Origin: Crocinitomicaceae bacterium
GTDB lineage: Bacteria; Bacteroidota; Bacteroidia; Flavobacteriales_D; Crocinitomicaceae
Reading direction: 5' to 3'
Assembly: GCA_016708105.1 (NCBI GenBank)
Contig: JADJGJ010000002.1
Span: 868,001-932,000 of the forward strand
DNA: 64,000 nucleotides
Shown here one piece after another: positions 37,951-46,157 of the stretch (within the stretch, counting starts at the first letter, position 1; every line of letters begins with the position of its first letter). The notes below the pieces were generated by a model that saw only the letters and a list, made by a program, of their open reading frames with translations, was not told where the DNA came from and did not search any database. A program made the translations under genes and the position numbers.

Positions 37951-38387
37951 TAGCCCATTGCCCCGTATAGGCCAAATACGCCGGTTTCAGCACTGCGCTG
38001 CATGTATACGGTGCAATAACAAGTAACTGAACTGCTCTGCACCATAAAACGGATTTCATATTTGTTTTTATCATCAGGCTGCGCAGCGTAACGCATGAGT
38101 TGCGCGTTGTTTATTTCATTAAAACGCAATCCTTCACACCAGAATAGTTCAGTCAAAAATTGCAGGGTTCTACCCGCTAAAAATTCATCGTGCTGCATGC
38201 GCTTGTACTCCGGTTCAATATAAGTCATCATCACATCAGCATCATGCGTGATCAGAGCGGATTCTACTTTTTTCAAAAAAATATATTCCGGTGCTTTCTT
38301 CTTGAACTTCATTGGTTTTTCATCTTGTGAATAAGATAAAAGCGGAGCCGTAATGAAAGCAAACAGAATGATGAGAGACATCTTCAT
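37950..38387 (-). CDS. Hypothetical secreted protein upstream of uvrB
   Basis: I use the ATG at 38387 because it starts a signal peptide (MKMSLIILFAFITAPLLSYSQ); a TTG ten codons upstream is less likely. The 145-residue product has a mature domain that resembles SnoaL/DUF4878-type small helix-plus-sheet proteins (KKVESALITHDADVMMTYIE, then EIRFMVQSSSVTCYCTVYMQ), a comparison by eye only. Its stop shares one base with the uvrB ATG, so translation is coupled, although a functional link to DNA repair is not evident. Confidence 0.72.
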
Positions 38388-38617
38388 ACAAAATTGTGTT
38401 AAAGGTTGATAGGACAAAGATCGTAAACTTTTCAGATATCTGTTTGATGTATTTTATGAATGCGCAGAATAATCCTAATTTCATCGCAGGATGTACGAGC
38501 ATCCGACTTGTTCCCCGCTGGCTTTAGAATCTTTTTCGTGCCTTTACTCTCACCAACCCCGTTAAACAGGATTTCCGTACCTTAGCAAAAGGGAATAAAA
38601 TTTGTTGTATCAGTTGT

Positions 38618-39409
38618 ATGCGTAATTTGATTTTTATACTGGCAATTTTATGTGGTGTGCAATTGCGTGCGCAGCAGTTACAATTTAAATTAACTGATTC
38701 TATTCCGGGAAAATATTCTTCGTTTGCCGTAGATAATTTTGGACGAATTGCTTTAGTGAAAAACGATGTGATTCTCAGCTTTTCAAATCAGTTGGATACG
38801 CTTTTTTCTACATCACTAAAATCTTTCCGTCCCACTTATATTGAAAGTTCTAAATCATTCCGCACGCTGGTATTTGATCAAGAGCGCAGTGTGATACATT
38901 TTTTGGATAACACCATGACAGATATTCACGGAGAAATTGATCTAGTGAATCAAGATATTCAGCAAGCCTGGTTGGTGTGCGAATCATTTGGCGGCAATGC
39001 GTTTTGGGTTTTTGATGCAGGTTCAATGAGGTTGATTAAATTGAATGAAAATTTGGATAAACTAATCATTACTGAAAATCTGGCATCGGTATTCAGTTCA
39101 GAAACTCTGCCAAGTTATATGATGGAAGCGCATGATTTATTATTTATACTAATTCCGGATACCGGCATTGCCATGTTTGATGTATTTGGAACGTATGTAA
39201 AAACTATTCCTTTTACTACGCAACAATTTGATGTATTCAATGAACATATCTTATTGCGTGAAAACAAAACCATACGCGCCACGCCCATTAAATTTGACAG
39301 TCGTCCTGATCAATATTTTGAATTCACAGACAGCATTCTTCAATTCAAATTTAAGCAAGACAAAGTGTATTTTTTAACGCCTGATGGTTTGATGATTGGG
39401 GGGTATTGA
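38618..39409 (+). CDS. Hypothetical secreted protein, possible beta-propeller
   Basis: A 263-residue protein with signal peptide MRNLIFILAILCGVQLRAQ. Several ~40-residue segments of strand-like character (YSSFAVDNFGRIALVKNDVI, SVIHFLDNTMTDIHGEIDL, NAFWVFDAGSMRLIKLNENL, IAMFDVFGTYVKTIPF) suggest an incomplete or small beta-propeller. No enzyme motif or T9SS domain is present. The gene stands alone between divergent and convergent neighbours, and its role is unknown. Confidence 0.72.
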   Translation: MRNLIFILAILCGVQLRAQQLQFKLTDSIPGKYSSFAVDNFGRIALVKNDVILSFSNQLDTLFSTSLKSFRPTYIESSKSFRTLVFDQERSVIHFLDNTMTDIHGEIDLVNQDIQQAWLVCESFGGNAFWVFDAGSMRLIKLNENLDKLIITENLASVFSSETLPSYMMEAHDLLFILIPDTGIAMFDVFGTYVKTIPFTTQQFDVFNEHILLRENKTIRATPIKFDSRPDQYFEFTDSILQFKFKQDKVYFLTPDGLMIGGY

Positions 39410-39483
39410 GGGGGAGTGAGGGTATAGTTTTTTGAGCTAAGTTTTGTCTCGAAAAAAATGAATAAAATCTAAAATAATAGTTC

Positions 39484-39918
39484 TTACCCAACCCCCAACC
39501 CCAAAAGCAAATTTCGCATCCCGTTCCAACTGCAACTGGAATCATCTAATAACAGAATTTGAAATCCACAAAATGAAATTGAATACTCATCTGCTGTTGT
39601 ACAACCAGTTCCATGATTGAAATGCAGAAGTGTGTATTCGAAATCTTTAATTTTTTGAATTTGTTCTATCGTTAACTGAATGGTTTTGCTCTTATAAGAT
39701 AAAAAGTAATTTTCTCCAACGCGAGAAACAACAATTGAATCTTGACTGAAGTGAAAACAGCCACTAGAATTCATGTGAATAGCATAAGTTGCAGAGTCAG
39801 GTAAGATGCTAATGAAATTAGAGTCCAACCTAAACCATTCACAGTTTGTTTGACTGAAAGCTTTGAAAAAAGTAAAATGAAAAATGATGAATGCAACAAC
39901 CGCAATCCTATTTCTCAT
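39484..39918 (-). CDS. Hypothetical small secreted protein
   Basis: A 144-residue protein with signal peptide (VVAFIIFHFTFFKAFSQ). The mature part contains four or more Cys residues (NCEWF, SGCFHF, GTGCTTADEY, SFCGFQ, SSCSW) and ends in a Leu/Gly-rich tail (MRNLLLGLGVG). The family is not recognised. It lies 21 bp downstream of the large M4 peptidase gene on the opposite side of a short gap, but reads in the same direction starting after that gene's 3' end is passed, so it is transcribed separately or as its own 3' unit. Confidence 0.6.
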   Translation of the reverse strand: MRNRIAVVAFIIFHFTFFKAFSQTNCEWFRLDSNFISILPDSATYAIHMNSSGCFHFSQDSIVVSRVGENYFLSYKSKTIQLTIEQIQKIKDFEYTLLHFNHGTGCTTADEYSISFCGFQILLLDDSSCSWNGMRNLLLGLGVG

Positions 39919-39939
39919 ACGCTATAAAAATTATTTAAC

Positions 39940-42900
39940 TCACTCTCTAACCAACACTCCCACACCAATCAGATCATGATCAGCGTTGATGAGTCGCACG
40001 TAATAAATTCCGTCAGCCAGATGGTCAACGGCTAAGGTTGTTGTTGTGTTGATGGTGTATTGTGAAAGTACTATTCTTCCGGTTGCGTCAGTGATAATGA
40101 TTTGAGCAGCATCATTGTTGTTAGTTTGTATAGTGACAGTTTGTTGCGCAGGATTTGGATACATGGTAAATTGGTTGTCTGAATTTTCATTCATTCCCAA
40201 ACAATCTAGAACTGAAATGATGGTGGTTTTTGTATCAGGACAAATAGTACCCACCGTATAGGTAACGGACCAGTTTCCAATTCCGGCAAGTGAAGGATTG
40301 AATTCTCCTGTGCTGGCATTGATGCATGCGCCGCAATCGGCAGACCACGTTCCTCCGTTTTCTGCAGCTGTCAAAATCACGTTGCCTTGTTGGCGACACA
40401 GTGGCGCAAGGGCAGTAATAGTAGCATCTGATTGTTGGTTCACGGTAATATTTTCTGTGTCAGTATCGCCACAAGCACCAGCAATGGTATATGTGATGGT
40501 GAAGGTTCCGGTACCTGCAACTAATGGATCAAATGTGCCGTTGCTCGTGTTGGTAATTCCGGTTCCTGACCAGGTGCCTCCGTTGTCAGCGGCGGTTAAA
40601 TTCACGGGTGCATCGGCTGAACAAAAATCTGAAACAGGATCAATGGTTGCATCTGCTAAATCTGAAACGGTGATGTCTTCAGTGTCTGTGTCGGGACAAA
40701 GCCCACCAATAGAATACGTTATTGTAAAAGTTCCAACGCCTGAAACAGATGGATCAAATGTTCCGTTCACTACATCGGTAATTCCGGTTCCACTCCAAGT
40801 GCCTCCATTTTCTGCTGCGGTGAGATTGATGGATGAACTGTTGGAACATAATTCAGGATTAGTGAGAATGCTTGCGTCGGTTTGTTGGTTTACGGTGATA
40901 GTTTCTGTATCTGTATCACCACATGTTCCACTGAATGTATAGGTGATTGTATGTGTTCCAACTCCGGCGGTTGCCGGATCAAATGTTCCGCTTGCGCTAT
41001 TGGTAATTCCTGTTCCACTCCATACACCACCTGCATCAGCTCCTGATAAGTTGAATGATGGATCTTGTGAGCAAAGTGCAGAAACAGGATTAATAGTTGC
41101 ATCATATCCATCAGAAACAACTATAGTTTCAGTATCGGTATCACCACATGCACCTGCAATGGTATAAGTAATCGTATGTGATCCTATTCCGGCTGCAGCA
41201 GGATCAAAAGTAGAACCGCTGACACCGGTTCCGCTCCATGTTCCACCGGCATCCGCACCGTTTAATGTGATAGGGGCATCTGTCGTACACAATGCACCCG
41301 GGTTAGTAATGGTTGCGTCTGCATTTGGTGTTACGGTAGCTGTTACAGGTGCACGTAAACTGGTGCATGGATATTCTTCAATTTCCCAGTTGTAGAAAAA
41401 ATAATAATAGGCTCCGCCGGCGCTGCTTGAGGTGATAGAAATGTATCCGGGTAATGTATATGGATAAGATGCTCCTGCATTATTTCTATACAAAGACGGA
41501 CTGCTGCCTGCCAAGGTTCCAAGTTGTAAATTGGTTCCAACCGGGATATCAAAATTCAACGTAACATTACTCGTTCCGTTGGGAATATTGACAACCAATT
41601 CCTGAATTACGGTACCGGTATTATCACGCAATTGTATGGTTCTATCTCCTGCACCGTTGGCGTAAACTTTTACACTTTTTAAAATAACAGGGGTAGTGCA
41701 TGTGAAAACCTGATGTTGATCACCGTTAAAATTTCCTCCGGTGCCAAATGCGTTTGTTGCTGGTCCAACAAAATTAATATCACCTGCAATTTCTTCTTCA
41801 ACATAATAGGTGGTAGTTGAACTCAGTGGAGGTGTTGTATACGATGTTCCTGATGTGATCAAAGTTCCGCCACTTGGTGCATCATACCAGTTAAGTGTAC
41901 CTGTTCCGCTTGCACTTAAATCAGCGGTAGTGTTTTCACAAATTGCATCACCGGTTGCTGAAGGTGCAGCCGGTTTATTGATGGTGATGTAACTTGTTTT
42001 AATTTCAGGATCACTTCCGTAAGAATTGGTTGCTGTGAGTTGTACAGTAAATGTACCGTTTGTGCTGTACGCGTGAGAAGGATTTTGTGAGGTTGAAAAA
42101 TTTCCGTCACCAAAATTCCATGACCATGAAGTTGGTCCATTAGTTGACAAATCTGAAAAATTAATTTCACCACTGCAGCTAGAAGTAACATCAGCAATAA
42201 AATCAGCAACAGGTGGGGTAGTTGCTAGTGTACAATTCCAATCAATATCAAATCCGTTTTCTTCTAATCCACCGTCAGAATGAAAAACCAGTGTGATTGA
42301 TCCACCTGAAGAATTAATGGTTGCAGGAGGTAAGTTGTTATTACAGTATGTTCCTAATAAAGTTGAACCGGTTGATGGTCCGTCATAAACTCGGAGATAA
42401 TCATAATTGCAATTGGTACCTGAACTGCCTGCTTCAACATCAAAAGAATTTACGGTGAGTGTCACTGTTGATGCACCAGATGGAGAAATGGTAATTTGAG
42501 CATCTTGATTAGCACCGTAAACAGATGATGGTCCACCGCTGTCATAAACTGTTCCTGCGCATGCAGTTTGTAAATTTCCTGATCCGCTGGTTGGCATAAT
42601 AACTTCACAAGGTAACATGTTGTCAATAGTAATATAATTGGTCATTACAAGATTATCTGTTCCGCATGCGCCGCCGTCAGCGGTTAGAGTTACGGTATAT
42701 GTTCCAACTGCGGTATAGGTATGTGAAGGATTATTAGCGGTGCTGTTTCCGCCATCACCAAAATCCCATACAAAAGATGTTCCGTTAACACTGTTATTTG
42801 AAAAGTTAACGGTGAATGGTGCGCTGCACGAACTTGTTACCGGTGCAGCAAAATCAGCCACAACGGTTGCAACATAAGCATTGCCAACTCCTACTGCATA

Positions 42901-44556
42901 CCAAGCATTGGTTGTTGTTTCAACTTGTGGTGTACATGCTCCAAACAAATCAATAGCTGATTGAATTGCATAAAATCGCGCATCAGCAAATTCAGATGTT
43001 GGCGTAAGATAAACAGTGAGATTGCGGAATGTAATTTGACTGGCCTGAGTAAATCCGAGTCCGGTTACTGAATAAGCTTCAGCCTGATCGTTGGTTCCCG
43101 ATCCGCCCATCACCATGAGATAGTACCAGTAATTTTGTACTCCGCTATTGGTGTGAACTCCTCCGTTATCACCGCCTGTTAATGATGCCCAATTGGTTCC
43201 GAAATAAGTATCTGGATCACCATAAGCATTAGGGTTTGACATGGATCTGAATGCTCCGCCAATGTCTTCACCCATAGTCCAGTTCCAGTTTGATGGACGT
43301 GCATAATTTTCAATGGAAGTTCCAAAAATATCACTGAATGATTCATTGAGTGCACCTGATTCAGCGCTATAATTTAAATCAGCAGTATAGGTTGTGAGTC
43401 CGTGAGCAATTTCGTGACCGGCTATATCAATTGATGTTAGCGGATCATCAGTACTTCCATCACCGTCACCATAAGTCATGCGTGATCCATCCCAAAATGC
43501 ATTGTCATAATTCACATCATAATGCACGTAACTGTTGAGTGCAAAACCGGCATTATCAATACTGTTTCTGCCATGCTGATAGAAAAAATAATCATAGGTC
43601 ATTTCAGCTCCCCAATGCGCATCAGTTGCATATTGATCCAAATCTGCATTGACATTGTTCCATATATTGTCAGTATCGGTAAAATCAACGGCTGCACCAT
43701 ACGATGTGCCGGTGTTCATGTCATAGGTATTAACTCCGTTTCCGCGGGTTGTTTCTCTTAATCTGTATGAACCAGAGAAGCTGTCACTGACAATGTTTTG
43801 TGAACCGCTATAGGCTGTTATGGCTGTTCCGGGAGTATTCACGTGATGAATGATTTCTTCTTCAAGCAAAATTTCACCGGTTTGTGCATCAACATATATA
43901 AATGCACGATAAAGTTTTGAGTGTGCATAGATATTGAACTTATAAGCTGCGCGATACGTATTATTCAGATATTTTGAATCAGCTGAGATATATACTTTTT
44001 CAGCACTTGGATAATAGGTTGCGAATGGATTATTTTGTTCTCTTTTTAAGTGAGCTTCTTCTTCTTCAACCTCCCATTTGTAAGTTTCTGCATCAACAAA
44101 ATCAAGTGCGTAAGAAAGTGCATTTTCTTCACTGATGCTGTATGATCCCGGTGCGCTGAAGTTGGTGTATAACAAACCATTCATTGAAATAACCTGATCA
44201 TTTTTAATGTGTAGAATCCAGATTGCGTCTTCTACCTTTGAGCCTTGATAAGTTTGTACATATCGCACGTGTTCAAATCCCAATTCATCATAATCAGTTC
44301 TGAGATATTCAAAGCCAAAAGCGGGTTGAATGGCAAAGTTTTTTGTGATCCAGTTTAAGGCACCATCGCGGTTGGGACCCATTCCATCACGGAATTTTAA
44401 ATACGAAGGCGCATCACTGAATTGTGAAGTGCGTACGCAACTGGTTCCGGTAAATAAACGGTCAGCTTGTATACCTTCCAAAATTTCTTGTGCTGATAAG
44501 GTGGTTCCAAAAAGTAGGAACACCCATACCATCATCGGCTGGATTAATTTTTTCAT
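39940..44556 (-). CDS. Secreted M4 family metallopeptidase with PKD, CUB, repeat and T9SS domains
   Basis: I take the ATG at 44556 (1538 residues), which gives a clean signal peptide (FLLFGTTLSAQ). Order: thermolysin-type propeptide (about 25-240); catalytic M4 domain with HEIAH (about residue 380) and the third ligand in ALNESFSDIFG; a PKD domain (FVWDFGDGGNS); a CUB-like domain (NCNYDYLRVYDGP); a second PKD domain (SWSWNFGDGNFS); an Ig-like segment (LNWYDAPSGGTLITS); a jelly-roll-like segment; five ~62-residue repeats (WSGTGITNTSNGTFDP type); and a type A T9SS sorting domain (FTMYPNPAQQTVTIQ). It should be a surface or secreted protein-degrading enzyme. Neighbouring repeats are very similar in DNA, pointing to recent duplication. 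Confidence 0.92.
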   Translation of the reverse strand: MKKLIQPMMVWVFLLFGTTLSAQEILEGIQADRLFTGTSCVRTSQFSDAPSYLKFRDGMGPNRDGALNWITKNFAIQPAFGFEYLRTDYDELGFEHVRYVQTYQGSKVEDAIWILHIKNDQVISMNGLLYTNFSAPGSYSISEENALSYALDFVDAETYKWEVEEEEAHLKREQNNPFATYYPSAEKVYISADSKYLNNTYRAAYKFNIYAHSKLYRAFIYVDAQTGEILLEEEIIHHVNTPGTAITAYSGSQNIVSDSFSGSYRLRETTRGNGVNTYDMNTGTSYGAAVDFTDTDNIWNNVNADLDQYATDAHWGAEMTYDYFFYQHGRNSIDNAGFALNSYVHYDVNYDNAFWDGSRMTYGDGDGSTDDPLTSIDIAGHEIAHGLTTYTADLNYSAESGALNESFSDIFGTSIENYARPSNWNWTMGEDIGGAFRSMSNPNAYGDPDTYFGTNWASLTGGDNGGVHTNSGVQNYWYYLMVMGGSGTNDQAEAYSVTGLGFTQASQITFRNLTVYLTPTSEFADARFYAIQSAIDLFGACTPQVETTTNAWYAVGVGNAYVATVVADFAAPVTSSCSAPFTVNFSNNSVNGTSFVWDFGDGGNSTANNPSHTYTAVGTYTVTLTADGGACGTDNLVMTNYITIDNMLPCEVIMPTSGSGNLQTACAGTVYDSGGPSSVYGANQDAQITISPSGASTVTLTVNSFDVEAGSSGTNCNYDYLRVYDGPSTGSTLLGTYCNNNLPPATINSSGGSITLVFHSDGGLEENGFDIDWNCTLATTPPVADFIADVTSSCSGEINFSDLSTNGPTSWSWNFGDGNFSTSQNPSHAYSTNGTFTVQLTATNSYGSDPEIKTSYITINKPAAPSATGDAICENTTADLSASGTGTLNWYDAPSGGTLITSGTSYTTPPLSSTTTYYVEEEIAGDINFVGPATNAFGTGGNFNGDQHQVFTCTTPVILKSVKVYANGAGDRTIQLRDNTGTVIQELVVNIPNGTSNVTLNFDIPVGTNLQLGTLAGSSPSLYRNNAGASYPYTLPGYISITSSSAGGAYYYFFYNWEIEEYPCTSLRAPVTATVTPNADATITNPGALCTTDAPITLNGADAGGTWSGTGVSGSTFDPAAAGIGSHTITYTIAGACGDTDTETIVVSDGYDATINPVSALCSQDPSFNLSGADAGGVWSGTGITNSASGTFDPATAGVGTHTITYTFSGTCGDTDTETITVNQQTDASILTNPELCSNSSSINLTAAENGGTWSGTGITDVVNGTFDPSVSGVGTFTITYSIGGLCPDTDTEDITVSDLADATIDPVSDFCSADAPVNLTAADNGGTWSGTGITNTSNGTFDPLVAGTGTFTITYTIAGACGDTDTENITVNQQSDATITALAPLCRQQGNVILTAAENGGTWSADCGACINASTGEFNPSLAGIGNWSVTYTVGTICPDTKTTIISVLDCLGMNENSDNQFTMYPNPAQQTVTIQTNNNDAAQIIITDATGRIVLSQYTINTTTTLAVDHLADGIYYVRLINADHDLIGVGVLVRE

Positions 44557-44792
44557 CTTAGTTTTCTTGAGACTATGAAGGTAAGGATATTTTTTAATCA
44601 GGATGAATTGCATGGAGCATTGTGTTTATTTCTGTTCAAGTTCAATGAGTCATGATGATTCTGATGAGATCCGGTTTGTCTCTGAAAAATTTGTTCATCC
44701 CCTGCAAATGAAGTAATCCTTATCTTTAGGCAAAATTAAATCGAGCAAGAAACTAGGTTAGGCTCGATTTTTGATAGAAAACAGAAATTTTT

Positions 44793-46127
44793 ATGATTAA
44801 AAATAATTTAACTATTGCTGTCTTTGTTTCAACTTTTGGTTTTGCGTTCGCACAAGAGCATGAAGTGATACATGATATGCCAGCCGGTGATTATGCAAAA
44901 AAAGAATTCACGGCAGATGAGATTAATCTCGTAGAAAAAAACAGTGATGATTTTTCAGGCATGCCAAAAATTATTGCCGTGAATGAGGCTAATCCCAACG
45001 GGGTAGAATCAGAAACTGAAAAATGGCCTGAAGGAGCATGGGGAAGGGGATATGCAACATGGCCTAACATGGTTTTATACACTAAAACAGCCTATGGATA
45101 TTTTGCCTGTAAACCCCTGATCAGGGATGTGTCATGTTTTACCAGAGGGCATTTATTTTTATATCTTGATAATAATTCTCTCACAACAAGTTTGCGGTTA
45201 GTTAAAGCAGGAATTGATTATTTACTCGATGAGCAAATTAAAGAAGGTAAAGAAAAGGGAGCTTATATGTGGTGGTTAAACCGTGAGTCAGATACCAGTT
45301 TGAATATGAATGCACCCATCAACAAAACACAACCGTATGAAACTACCTATGCCCTTGTTGCACTCTGTGATTTTTACCGTTCAGGAATTGATTACCGAAG
45401 AGATGAAATTAAAATAGCGATAGAATTGTCTGCAAAACATCTGGAAAAAATCAATTGGAAAAAATCTTCTAAAGTGAATAACTCAAATATGCGTTCACTT
45501 GGTATATGGTCACTTGCCGCAGTGTATCAGGTTACCGGCGATGAAAAAATGTATGATAAGGCAGTTGAAATTGCTGAAATGATCATTGATATGCAACGGG
45601 TAGATTCAACAAGTGAAAATGGTCTTTGGTATACCGGTGGGGTTGATCAGGTTGATAATTACAGAATATATCATGATACAAAGATTTATTATCACTGCAT
45701 GATTCTGCGTGGCTTGATTGAAGCATTTGAAATTGTGCCTGATGATGAAACTGAATTGAAATGGAAAATTGCAGACGCAATGAAGAGAGGTCTCAATCAC
45801 CTTATTGACTACCGTGTCGATCGTTCAAATTCAAAAAATTATAAATTGAGATATGCATCTAAAACTGAAAACGGAGAACAAATGCCTGATTGGTTTTCTC
45901 ATGAATTAATTGACTTTGACAAAGTTCTAGAACCCATTGTAAAAATTGCTTACTACTCAAAAAATAGCCCATACTTTACTGAGCAAGAACATCAAAATTT
46001 ATTGAAATTGGCATATCAAATTGGTTATGGATTGAACGCTACAGAAAAATGGTACACGCCAACTATTGGCATGTATCAATATTATATTGGTTCAGTTTTA
46101 TCAAACCGAAATGTTTTTACCAACTAA
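44793..46127 (+). CDS. Secreted protein of unknown function, predicted alpha/alpha toroid
   Basis: A 444-residue protein with signal peptide (MIKNNLTIAVFVSTFGFAFA). The mature part is largely alpha-helical, with paired helices and aromatic, polar turns (YETTYALVALCDFYRSG, MRSLGIWSLAAVYQVTGD, YHCMILRGLIEAFEIVPD), as in alpha/alpha-barrel glycoside hydrolases, polysaccharide lyases and related proteins. I cannot place it in a family and see no confirmed catalytic pair. There is no T9SS domain or lipobox. The TonB receptor gene begins 30 bp downstream on the same strand, so the two probably form an operon; a role in processing a compound taken up by the receptor is a guess from context. Confidence 0.72.
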   Translation: MIKNNLTIAVFVSTFGFAFAQEHEVIHDMPAGDYAKKEFTADEINLVEKNSDDFSGMPKIIAVNEANPNGVESETEKWPEGAWGRGYATWPNMVLYTKTAYGYFACKPLIRDVSCFTRGHLFLYLDNNSLTTSLRLVKAGIDYLLDEQIKEGKEKGAYMWWLNRESDTSLNMNAPINKTQPYETTYALVALCDFYRSGIDYRRDEIKIAIELSAKHLEKINWKKSSKVNNSNMRSLGIWSLAAVYQVTGDEKMYDKAVEIAEMIIDMQRVDSTSENGLWYTGGVDQVDNYRIYHDTKIYYHCMILRGLIEAFEIVPDDETELKWKIADAMKRGLNHLIDYRVDRSNSKNYKLRYASKTENGEQMPDWFSHELIDFDKVLEPIVKIAYYSKNSPYFTEQEHQNLLKLAYQIGYGLNATEKWYTPTIGMYQYYIGSVLSNRNVFTN

Positions 46128-46157
46128 GAAATCACATCATTACATCACATCTATTGA

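Noticed and set aside
38489..38504. Small hairpin GGATG / CATCC upstream of the gene at 38618
   Set aside because: Only 5 bp, no T-tract and no match to a known element; could be chance, although a dispersed palindrome is possible.
40298..40942. A 214-codon open frame opposite the M4 peptidase repeats
   Set aside because: It is the antisense reading of the repeated domain region, has low-complexity V/P/S-rich composition, no signal or fold, and repeats with the same period as the real gene.
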